Shown in pieces: positions 24,671 to 31,673 of a stretch of DNA of 64,000 nucleotides. Source of the stretch: Halobacillus mangrovi (lineage in GTDB: Bacteria > Bacillota > Bacilli > Bacillales > Halobacillaceae). Location of the stretch: NCBI RefSeq assembly GCF_002097535.1, contig NZ_CP020772.1, positions 3,264,501 to 3,328,500 on the forward strand, in the 5' to 3' direction. Under the pieces are notes generated by a model. That model was not told where the DNA came from. It made no database searches and was given only the letters and a program-made list of their open reading frames with translations. Positions within the stretch are counted from its first letter, which is position 1. Every line of letters starts with the position of its first letter. Position numbers and translations under genes: made by a program.

Positions 24671-25357
24671 CTATTTTTTCGGAAGCTCAAGTTCACGATC
24701 TTCTCCCCATTTCTTTTCCAAGTAGTCATCCCGTCCAGAGTTGCCGCGGTAAAATTTATACCTGAATTCATTTTTCTTGTAATAATTCTGGTGGTACTCT
24801 TCCGCGCGGTAAAATTCTTCCGCTTTTCTGATCGGCGTTACAATGTCTTTGTCGAACCATCCTGACTCACCCAGGGCTTTCTTTGATTGTTCTGCTTTCC
24901 TTTTTTGTTCTTCTGAATGGTAAAAAATCGCGGTGGTATATTGATAACCCCTGTCGACAAATTGTCCTTCATCATCCGTTGGGTTGATTTGTCTCCAGAA
25001 CACATCCAAGAGCTGTTCATACGTTATCTTTTCAGGATCATAGTATACTTGAACGGCTTCAATATGACCTGTTCCTCCAGCAGAAACTTCTTCATACGTA
25101 GGTTTTTCTGTATCGCCGCCTGTATAGCCTGAGATGACTTCATAGATTCCGTCTAATTTCTCATAGGGAGGTTCCATACACCAGAAGCATCCGCCGGCAA
25201 ATGTAGCTACTTGATAGCCTTCAGGAACATCTGCCTCTGTTACAGCTTCGCTTTCATAATTTCGTTTTGTTAAATATGCATAAGCTTCAGGAATGACAAA
25301 TATCCCAATGAGAATGAGGACTCCAGCGATGACCGACCATTTTAACCGTGTGCTCAT
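24671..25357 (-). CDS. msrA: Membrane-anchored peptide methionine sulfoxide reductase A
   Basis: MsrA reduces methionine-S-sulfoxide in oxidised proteins. The catalytic motif GCFWCMEPPYEKL contains the redox-active Cys. GYTGGDTEKPTYEEVSAGGTGHIE and NPTDDEGQFVDRGYQY are classic MsrA segments. Before the domain is a membrane segment (about residues 9-26), so unlike the usual cytosolic enzyme this one is probably exported or anchored outside to repair extracytoplasmic proteins. The start is the ATG at 25357 after GAGGTG. No msrB is adjacent. Confidence 0.94.
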   Translation of the reverse strand: MSTRLKWSVIAGVLILIGIFVIPEAYAYLTKRNYESEAVTEADVPEGYQVATFAGGCFWCMEPPYEKLDGIYEVISGYTGGDTEKPTYEEVSAGGTGHIEAVQVYYDPEKITYEQLLDVFWRQINPTDDEGQFVDRGYQYTTAIFYHSEEQKRKAEQSKKALGESGWFDKDIVTPIRKAEEFYRAEEYHQNYYKKNEFRYKFYRGNSGRDDYLEKKWGEDRELELPKK

Positions 25358-25434
25358 GATGTTCACCTCATCACTCTTGATTTGATTTCATCTTAGCACG
25401 AAAGGAGTATGACTCCCCAGGAATAAGCGGCTGG

Positions 25435-27354
25435 CTACTCTTCATCCTCAAGAATCAACCCTTCAACATGTTTTCGATCTAGCTGCTTTCTAATCTTCCT
25501 GTAGTCTTTTGACTTGAAAATGATATCAAAATCGTAATCCTCAGGATAAAGCTCTTTAGCCGGAATATGAAGTTTCAAACGTTTATGATTGTACGTCCGT
25601 TTTTCTCCCTTGACTTGGACAATATAGTTGCCTTTTTCATCCGGTCCTGTATAAACGATCCCCATTTCCTCCTCTGATGGAATCCTAACGTTATCTCCCA
25701 TCTGGAATTTAGCAGATGTTACAGGTTTTTTCTTTTGAACAGCTTTATTTCTTGCGTAACGATTAACTGTGATTTGCTTCCGGAAATCTTCCTGTTTCAA
25801 TCTCTCCTGATCAATCTCAAAATTTGCCTCCTGCTTATAGGTGATTTTGTACGCATGCTTCAAAATCTCGGGATGCAAGCCAAGCTTGTGGGCGATGTCA
25901 AACGCCTGACTTTTCCCTGAAGTTCCTAATAATAGTTTGTACGTCGGTTTTAGCGTCTCAACATCAAACTCCATTGCTCCGTTGATGAATCCTGTCTTCT
26001 CTCGTGCATATTCCTTCATTTCACTATAATGAGTCGTTGCCAGAATGGTCGAACCCTTTTCCGCCAGTTGATCCAAAATGGCTGTCGCTAATCCCATCCC
26101 TTCTCCCGGATCCGTACCCGATCCGATTTCATCCAACAATAGGAGAGAATGGTCATTGGCTTCTTTAAGAATATCGATCAGATTAACAAGTCTGGAACTG
26201 AATGTACTTAGATTTTCTTCAATGCTTTGCCCATCTCCTATATCAACAAAGATGTGCTGAAAAATCGGCAGTACCGTGCCCGCTTTGGCGGGAATCGGGA
26301 GGCCAGTCTGCGCCATTAGACAAAGCAGTCCGATCGTTTTTAACGTAACGGTCTTTCCACCCGTATTCGGACCAGTAATTAACAGGGCCTGATCTGTTTC
26401 CATCAGCTGTACAGAAAGCGGAACCGCTTTTTCGCCAAGCATCGGGTGTCGGGCTTCCTTCACATTTAACGAAAACCCTTCTGAAAAGATTGGTGGGTTT
26501 CCTTTGATCGAGCGGCTATACTTCGCTTTGGCAAAAATCACATCATACTGATGCATCGTTTCAATCGCAATATTTAGTTCATGCTCATGGCTGATTACTT
26601 CGGCTGTCAGCGTATAGAGAATCTGCTCGACCTCATGTTCTTCATTCATCCTCAACAGATGCAGTTCTTCCTGGAGCTTTGTCATTTCATCAGGCTCGAT
26701 AAAAACAGTTGCGCCAGAAGAAGATTGATCGATGATGGATCCTTTCACCTTATTACGATTTTCTCTCTTGATTGGCAGAGTGTACCTGCCATTCTTCTCT
26801 ACAGGCTGGGCTTCCTGCATATAAGACTTATACTTTTTCGCCTGTACTTCCAGTCTTTCTTTGAGCCGTGACTGTTTGACACTGATTTGTTTTCTGATTT
26901 TAGTTAAGTTTTTGGAAGCATGATCATCGACTTGCCCGTGCCTGATCGTTTGTAGAATGTCCTCTTCCAATTGGCTTAAATCAGCAATCGAAGAAGCATA
27001 CAAATGAATGGTCGGTGCTGCTATGGCTTTATCTGCCATAAATCGCTTCAGCTTCGAGCAATGATCAAGAAATGAGATAAGGCCGGCGAACTGATTCGCT
27101 CTGATGTACAATCCCTTTTTCCCCTGTTCGATCATATACGTTACATCGTCCAGTGTATGAATCGGCACGTTTCCACTGATATTCAAAATGGCATTCGCTT
27201 CCTCTACTTCTTCATGCTGACGCTCCAGCAGTTGCCGCTCTCTTGAAGGTGTTGAGGTTCGGATCGTTTCTTTTCCTTCTTTTGTTAATGCGTATCGGCT
27301 GACTTCTTCAAGTATTTCGATAAATTCTAATGTTTGATAGGTCCGTTGATTCAT
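25435..27354 (-). CDS. MutS2-like ATPase lacking the Smr nuclease domain
   Basis: The 639-residue protein has the MutS2 layout: an N-terminal helical lever region, a clamp with coiled coil at about 150-290, and an ATPase core. The core shows Walker A GPNTGGKTVTLKT, GDGQSIEENLSTFSS, Walker B LLLLDEIGSGTDPGEG and TTHYSEMK. The C-terminus has a KOW-like strand region (FQMGDNVRIPSEEEMGIV). It lacks the long final linker and Smr endonuclease domain of standard 785-residue MutS2, so it is a shorter paralogue, perhaps acting on branched DNA or collided ribosomes without cutting. AAAGGAGG is 9 nt before the ATG. Confidence 0.85.
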   Translation of the reverse strand: MNQRTYQTLEFIEILEEVSRYALTKEGKETIRTSTPSRERQLLERQHEEVEEANAILNISGNVPIHTLDDVTYMIEQGKKGLYIRANQFAGLISFLDHCSKLKRFMADKAIAAPTIHLYASSIADLSQLEEDILQTIRHGQVDDHASKNLTKIRKQISVKQSRLKERLEVQAKKYKSYMQEAQPVEKNGRYTLPIKRENRNKVKGSIIDQSSSGATVFIEPDEMTKLQEELHLLRMNEEHEVEQILYTLTAEVISHEHELNIAIETMHQYDVIFAKAKYSRSIKGNPPIFSEGFSLNVKEARHPMLGEKAVPLSVQLMETDQALLITGPNTGGKTVTLKTIGLLCLMAQTGLPIPAKAGTVLPIFQHIFVDIGDGQSIEENLSTFSSRLVNLIDILKEANDHSLLLLDEIGSGTDPGEGMGLATAILDQLAEKGSTILATTHYSEMKEYAREKTGFINGAMEFDVETLKPTYKLLLGTSGKSQAFDIAHKLGLHPEILKHAYKITYKQEANFEIDQERLKQEDFRKQITVNRYARNKAVQKKKPVTSAKFQMGDNVRIPSEEEMGIVYTGPDEKGNYIVQVKGEKRTYNHKRLKLHIPAKELYPEDYDFDIIFKSKDYRKIRKQLDRKHVEGLILEDEE

Positions 27355-27476
27355 TGTAAGAATCCTCCTTTGAAAATAAACTCTGTTAAACGTTGTTGTT
27401 GATATATCTAAAAGTGGTCTTCCACTAGCGGGCTGTTATCCAACAGATGCAGTTTCAAGACTATCAGGCTGGCTGG

Positions 27477-27601
27477 AAAGGGGCTCCGGTGAACGGCTCG
27501 CTTTCCGCGGGCGTTTGCTGAGCCTCCTCAGGCTAGCGCCTTCCGGGGTCTCATCTAAACAGCTTCTCCCGCAGGAGTCTCGCCGTTCCCCTCCGCCCTT
27601 T
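27477..27601. repeat. Intergenic palindromic repeat, family A copy 2
   Basis: The about 125-bp element has imperfect terminal inverted repeats (AAAGGG...TGAACGGC against GCCGTT...CCCTTT). It carries the family core cgctttccgcgggcg and ttccggggtctcat. It is followed 91 bp later by an oppositely oriented copy. Confidence 0.8.
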
Positions 27602-27692
27602 GTTAGAAATAGATCTTTAAATTACGTAATAAGGACTAAGTGCTATGAAAAACTTTTCTTCTAAAGGAGGAATCCGTTCACCAGAGACCGTT

Positions 27693-27940
27693 GGTTTGGT
27701 TGGGAAATGACGAGACTCCCGTGGGAGAAGGAACTAGGCGAGACCCCACAGGGAGTGATAACTCCCGAGGAGGCTTGCCGTTCCCCCACAGGAAAGTGTT
27801 CAAATGCGGAATCGCCCTGGTAGACACGACTCGCATAAGCAGGAAATCAAAAGGGATGTGCTTTTTCATTCCGTTGATTTCCTGCTTATGACGCAAGTGT
27901 CTGGGCGATACAGCTGGACGAGTTATTTCCCAACCAAACC
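27693..27940. repeat. Large palindromic element, family A copy 3 with an inserted second palindrome
   Basis: The 248-bp element is bounded by a perfect 16-bp inverted repeat (ggtttggttgggaaat and complement). Its left half has the family core in inverted orientation (acgagactcccgtggga, cgaggaggcttgccg). Its right half contains a nested, perfect 17-bp inverted repeat at 27834-27850 and 27874-27890, itself framed by atcgccc/gggcgat and agacac/gtgtct. It resembles a MITE-like non-coding element; no coding gene inside is credible. Confidence 0.75.
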
Positions 27941-28049
27941 TAGACCTTTTAACGGAACGGACCCTATTACCTCGCAACTGTGCCTTACACACAGTGGAGT
28001 CTTACCTGTAATCATCAACAACGAGATTTAACTGAGCCTAAAATTAAAA

Positions 28050-28085
28050 AAGCCGCGACAAGCTGAAATAAGCTTGTCGCGGCTT
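28050..28085 (-). terminator. Terminator of the structured RNA
   Basis: A perfect 15-bp stem (aagccgcgacaagct and complement) with a 6-nt loop is followed on the minus strand by T6. It begins 1 nt after the long-range closing helix of the RNA. Confidence 0.88.
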
Positions 28086-28157
28086 GATGAACAGAAACAC
28101 ACGACTCCTCTTGTAAGCCGCGGTGGATCTTTCTTCGCCACTAAAACCATATAAAAA

Positions 28158-28185
28158 AGCTATGACTGAATAAGCAGCCATAGCT
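28158..28185 (-). terminator. Internal terminator-like hairpin in the structured RNA
   Basis: On the minus strand AGCTATGGCTG pairs with CAGTCATAGCT over 11 bp (one G-U) with a 6-nt loop, directly followed by T6. Placed after helix 28313-28324/28215-28226, it has the geometry of a ribosome-controlled attenuator. Confidence 0.75.
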
Positions 28186-28310
28186 AATTAATTACGGTTC
28201 AACTACGCTTATGCTTGTTCTTAACTGTTCTTGTAAAACGTCATAACAAACTAGACATGCCGATTGCACGTCTTCTTACTCGTTTAACAAGAAGTTATCC
28301 AATTGATGGA

Positions 28311-28334
28311 TTAGTTAAGAACAACCACACTCAT
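28311..28334 (-). CDS. Leader-type micro-ORF (MSVVVLN)
   Basis: An ATG with AGAGGAG 8 nt upstream opens a seven-codon frame ending TAA. Its last codons form the 5' arm of the 12-bp helix with 28215-28226, so a translating or stalled ribosome would disrupt that helix. Such arrangements are known for antibiotic-resistance and amino-acid attenuators. Expression is not proven. Confidence 0.5.
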   Translation of the reverse strand: MSVVVLN

Positions 28335-28396
28335 AAATCATTCTCCTCTTTAAATAAGGATCTTTAGTGGCGAAACCACTGTCTGTTCATACCACT

Positions 28397-28426
28397 AATA
28401 TATGTGAATCAGGTGTAAAAAGTCAA
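28397..28426 (-). promoter_or_regulatory. Promoter of the structured RNA
   Basis: Minus-strand TTGACT (28421-28426) and TATATT (28397-28402) are 18 nt apart. The expected start near 28390 coincides with the first base of the closing helix. The -35 overlaps the stop codon of the isochorismatase-like gene. Confidence 0.7.
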
Positions 28427-28983
28427 TAGGAGAAAATTTCTTTTAAAACCACCTGATTGCTTTCTCTTGTATCCACAGACAGCGACCGCTCCATAATGCT
28501 GAGTGCGCTGCTGTTGCCTTCTTCCGATTCAGAAGCAATACAATCGGATGGAACCCATAAGTTATATTCTCGCATGTACGCATCATTGGCTGTGAATAAT
28601 ACACAAATGTCACCGGCAATACCCGTTAAGATCAAATTCTTTACTCCTAGCTGATTTAACAAGATTCCCAGCTGTGTACCAAAAAAGCCTGAATGTTTTG
28701 GTTTTATAATAAAATAATCATCTTCATCAGGAAGAATTTTTTCAATCAGCGGTTCCCCTGGACCTTCTTTACACTCATCGATTAAATCAGAGACATTGTC
28801 CTGCCAAAGCCCAAAGTTATCATTCACATAGATAACAGGATAGCCTTCCTCCTTTATCTCCTTTTTAAGGCCCTGGAGATTCTCAGACATCGGCAAAGAA
28901 TTTTCCAACAGGTCTTCTCCCCCGCTGAAGTCCAATTTATTAATCATATCTATAATAACCAGGGCTGTCTCTTGCTGCTGCAT
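28423..28983 (-). CDS. Isochorismatase-like cysteine hydrolase
   Basis: The 186-residue protein of the isochorismatase/nicotinamidase fold shows the expected triad: Asp in ALVIIDMINK, Lys in IIKPKHSGFFGT and Cys in LTGIAGDICVLFTANDA. The last is preceded by the conserved cis-peptide Gly-Ile-Ala. It starts a few nt after nadE with AAGGAG upstream. Its neighbour suggests a role in pyridine nucleotide salvage, such as nicotinamide deamidation, but several hydrolases share the fold, so the substrate is inference. Confidence 0.88.
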   Translation of the reverse strand: MQQQETALVIIDMINKLDFSGGEDLLENSLPMSENLQGLKKEIKEEGYPVIYVNDNFGLWQDNVSDLIDECKEGPGEPLIEKILPDEDDYFIIKPKHSGFFGTQLGILLNQLGVKNLILTGIAGDICVLFTANDAYMREYNLWVPSDCIASESEEGNSSALSIMERSLSVDTRESNQVVLKEIFSY

Positions 28984-28988
28984 GACCT

Positions 28989-29738
28989 TCACTCTCCTTT
29001 GAATTTCTCAGGTGCGGCAGGGATTTGGCGCTTATGCTCTGTTTTCTTATGAAGCTGACGCAAGTGCTCTTCATCTTCAGGATCGATTTTTTCACCTCGT
29101 AAAAAGGCATCGATGGTGTCGTATGAAATCCCAAGCTCTTCTTCATCTGACTGCCCTTCCCATAATTCTGCGCTCGGTTTCTTATGAATGATGGAGTCAG
29201 TCACATCTAATGCTTTTGCCATTTCACGCACTTCTTCTTTTCTCATGTGTAACAATGGCACTAAATCCACTCCGCCATCTCCATACTTTGTAAAATAACC
29301 CGTGTAATCTTCTGCAGCATTGTCGGTACCTACAACTAGATAATTGTAATTATTTCCGACGGCATATAACGTACTCATCCTCAGCCTTGCTTGTAAATTG
29401 GCTCCGCCTAGCTGCGACTTCTCTTCGTTCCAGTCTCCTTTTTCCTCTAACTGCTTTTGGATGGTAGAATACGATTCTTTATAAGCATCTGTCAGTTCAA
29501 TACCTACATAGTCCAGATCTGCTCCTTCTACAACCGCTAACGCGTCTTCCTGATCCTCTACACGCTTGTTAATAGGCAGAATCACGCCAAGAGATTTTTC
29601 TGGAAAAGCTCGCTTAATTAGATAGGAAACGACTGCAGAATCAATTCCTCCACTAATTCCTACAAGCAGCCCGTCTGCCCCCGCTTCCTTTACTTTATCC
29701 TGTAACCAATTTGTTAAATAGTCGATTCTTTCTTGCAT
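28989..29738 (-). CDS. nadE: NH3-dependent NAD+ synthetase
   Basis: NadE (249 residues) amidates nicotinic acid adenine dinucleotide to NAD+, using ATP and ammonia. The PP-loop SGGIDSAVVSYL is the ATP pyrophosphatase signature. RLRMSTLYAVGNNYNYLVVGTDN and KYGDGGVDLVPL follow in the normal order, and KKPSAELWEGQSDEEELG is the P2-type loop. The length fits the glutaminase-free bacterial form. The ATG at 29738 follows GGAAGGGAG. It forms an operon with the following cysteine hydrolase, their ends being 5 nt apart. Confidence 0.95.
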   Translation of the reverse strand: MQERIDYLTNWLQDKVKEAGADGLLVGISGGIDSAVVSYLIKRAFPEKSLGVILPINKRVEDQEDALAVVEGADLDYVGIELTDAYKESYSTIQKQLEEKGDWNEEKSQLGGANLQARLRMSTLYAVGNNYNYLVVGTDNAAEDYTGYFTKYGDGGVDLVPLLHMRKEEVREMAKALDVTDSIIHKKPSAELWEGQSDEEELGISYDTIDAFLRGEKIDPEDEEHLRQLHKKTEHKRQIPAAPEKFKGE

Positions 29739-29923
29739 AGTCCATAACTCCCTTCCTTTTTTTACACTATATGGATGTTGTTCCTTATCACACAAAATAT
29801 AAACCTATCCTTTTTGTAAAATAGAAGCCAGGATCCTCCTGCCGTTATAAACATATAGCTTTAATTTTGTATAAAATTAAGTAATAATGTAAAAATAGAA
29901 AGCCTGTCGAAGGAGTGAATCCA

Positions 29924-30610
29924 ATGATTGAACAAGAACGTCATGTCCTCGTGATCTTTCCGCATCCTGATGATGAAGCTTTCGGAGTATCCGGGACAAT
30001 TACTTCATATATAAAGCAAGGCACACCCCTGACGTATGCCTGCCTAACACTAGGAGAAATGGGAAGAAATTTAGGGAAGCCAGCATTCGCTACAAGGGAA
30101 ACCTTGCCTGAGATCCGTCGGAAAGAACTCATTAAAGCTGCTGAAGCAATGGGGATACAGGATTTGAGAATGATGGGGCTTCGGGATAAAACATTAGAGT
30201 TCGAAGACGATACTCAAATGAAAAACATGGTGAAGGATTTAATTGATGAGCTGAACCCTTCCCTTGTCATCAGCTTCTATCCTGGGTACGCGGTGCACCC
30301 AGACCATGAAGCAACCGCTCGAGCGGTTGTAAGAGCACTAAGGGACATGAAGCCTGAAGATCGTCCTAAATTCCACGCTGTAGCTTTTGCGAATAACACC
30401 GAGGAAGAACTTGGTCAGCCAGATGTCGTTAATGATATTCAAGCCGTCCAGGAAGAAAAGTTAAAGGCGATGCGCGCTCACATCTCCCAAACGGCACGGA
30501 TGCTGGAAATGCTCGAGGAAGGCATTAAAGCCAAGGATCCGGAAGCCATGAAGTGGGTAACGAATGAGAGATTCTATACGTACAATTGGGATCAAGATCA
30601 GGTCAAGTAA
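29924..30610 (+). CDS. bshB2: PIG-L family deacetylase, bacillithiol biosynthesis BshB2-like
   Basis: The 228-residue zinc-dependent LmbE/PIG-L deacetylase has the metal motif PHPDDEAFG, then LGEMGRNLG, and SFYPGYAVHPDHEATARAV with the second metal His. The LRMMGLRDKTLEF segment is typical of the B. subtilis YojG (BshB2) group, which removes acetyl from GlcNAc-malate in bacillithiol synthesis. ATG 29924 follows AAGGAG by 8 nt. The glycosyltransferase and ligase genes are not in this window. Confidence 0.88.
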   Translation: MIEQERHVLVIFPHPDDEAFGVSGTITSYIKQGTPLTYACLTLGEMGRNLGKPAFATRETLPEIRRKELIKAAEAMGIQDLRMMGLRDKTLEFEDDTQMKNMVKDLIDELNPSLVISFYPGYAVHPDHEATARAVVRALRDMKPEDRPKFHAVAFANNTEEELGQPDVVNDIQAVQEEKLKAMRAHISQTARMLEMLEEGIKAKDPEAMKWVTNERFYTYNWDQDQVK

Positions 30611-30621
30611 GATAAAAGAAG

Positions 30622-30648
30622 CTGAACTCATAGCGAGTTCAGTTTTTT
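30622..30648 (+). terminator. Terminator of bshB2
   Basis: An 8-bp stem (ctgaactc and gagttcag) with a 5-nt loop is followed by T6. Confidence 0.85.
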
Positions 30649-30791
30649 CTATTTAAGGTAATGCTCTCCGGTTCTTTTTCAATAACTGCATAAAGTGTCA
30701 TGACATCTTCAAAAAATGTCTACTATTGCGCTCGTTTGTCTAAGATGAAAGTGATATTCTATGGAGGGAGTCCATTTGAAAGGAGTATTCC

Positions 30792-31571
30792 ATGAAAAAA
30801 ACATACATGTTTTTGATGACCGTACTTATTTTGATCCTAGCCGCTTGCGGCACATCTGAAGGAGAGCAAGACACCACCCAGGGGGATGAAACAACAGAAG
30901 ATTCCCTCACTCCACCGGAAGTAGAAGTGCAATTCGAAGGACCACTTCCTGTTAACGAAGAAACGACGATTAAGGCTGTCGTAACTCAAGGAGATAAAAA
31001 GGTCGAAGATGCGGAATACGTTGAGTTCGAAATTTGGAACGACGCTAAGGGAGAAGACAGTTCTGAGAAAGTGAAAGCTTCCCATACTAGTGATGGTGTG
31101 TATGAAGCCTCTTATACTTTTAAAGAAGAAGGAACCTACCAAGTCATTGCCCATACGCAAGTAGGCGACCTTCATACAATGCCGCAGAAGGAAGTTACCG
31201 TGGGTGAAGCGAGTGCAGATAATTCTCATGACGAGGCCAATGGAAAAGAGAGTTCGCATGATCACGGGAAAGGTGAATTCATGGTTCATTTAATGACGGA
31301 CAATGCCTTTAAGGCAGGAACAGAATCTACGTTAACCACTCATATCAGCCGGATGGAATCTCCTTTTGAAGATGCCATCGTACGTTTTGAAATCAGTTCA
31401 GACCAGATGGATAAACACTCGTTTCTTGACGCAGAAGAGTCTGAACCTGGAGAATATAAAGCTGCCCACACGTTCCCTTCAGCAGGCGAATATACGATTA
31501 ATGTCCACTACGAGAAACCAGATGAAGAAATTCACGGTCATAAAGAAGAAACAATTAAAGTTACAGAATAA
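30792..31571 (+). CDS. Lipoprotein with two YtkA/FixH-like domains
   Basis: The 259-residue lipoprotein has a signal with lipobox ILAAC (Cys about residue 19). Two immunoglobulin-like beta domains of the YtkA/FixH type follow, one at about residues 36-135 and one at about 160-258. Each has a DGVYEASYTF / PGEYKAAHTFPSAGEYTI type pattern. A His-rich linker (HDEANGKESSHDHGKGE) joins them, suggesting metal binding. Related domains occur near copper or cytochrome oxidase genes, but none are here. It is monocistronic. Confidence 0.85.
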   Translation: MKKTYMFLMTVLILILAACGTSEGEQDTTQGDETTEDSLTPPEVEVQFEGPLPVNEETTIKAVVTQGDKKVEDAEYVEFEIWNDAKGEDSSEKVKASHTSDGVYEASYTFKEEGTYQVIAHTQVGDLHTMPQKEVTVGEASADNSHDEANGKESSHDHGKGEFMVHLMTDNAFKAGTESTLTTHISRMESPFEDAIVRFEISSDQMDKHSFLDAEESEPGEYKAAHTFPSAGEYTINVHYEKPDEEIHGHKEETIKVTE

Positions 31572-31572
31572 A

Positions 31573-31608
31573 AAAACGCCTGAACCTCTGAGTAGGTTCA
31601 GGCGTTTT
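31573..31608. terminator. Bidirectional terminator between the YtkA-like gene and typA
   Basis: A perfect 15-bp stem (aaaacgcctgaacct and complement) with a 6-nt loop and A/T runs on both sides. Confidence 0.87.
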
Positions 31609-31673
31609 CAATCTTTTAAAAGTCCCGACTCCAGGCCTGCTCATTGAGGCTGTGTTGGAGACGTCTTTAAAGT

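Larger units (their letters stand above)
28050..28390 (-). ncRNA. Candidate structured RNA of about 340 nt with an internal leader ORF
   Basis: The minus-strand transcript is predicted from a promoter at 28397-28426 to the terminator at 28050-28085. Helices seen by eye: 28383-28390 with 28087-28094 (8 bp, closing the RNA from its first base); 28363-28374 with 28134-28145 (12 bp); 28313-28324 with 28215-28226 (12 bp); and 28281-28293 with 28228-28240 (12 of 13). Hairpins lie at 28254-28272 (7 bp) and 28297-28311, with an internal terminator-like hairpin at 28158-28185 followed by U6. A local hairpin 28366-28380 competes with the second helix. A seven-residue ORF with a strong ribosome binding site lies inside. 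I recognise no Rfam family. It may be an orphan attenuator of a lost gene or a regulatory RNA in its own right. Confidence 0.75.

Noticed and set aside
27678..28031. Overlapping ORFs of 66-104 codons on both strands in the repeat region
   Set aside because: They are products of the palindromic element, have no ribosome binding sites and mirror each other.
28050..28390. Identification of the structured RNA as tmRNA, RNase P RNA or 6S RNA
   Set aside because: No tRNA-like ends or proteolysis tag, no conserved RNase P core, and a multi-helix layout with an ORF unlike the 6S bubble.
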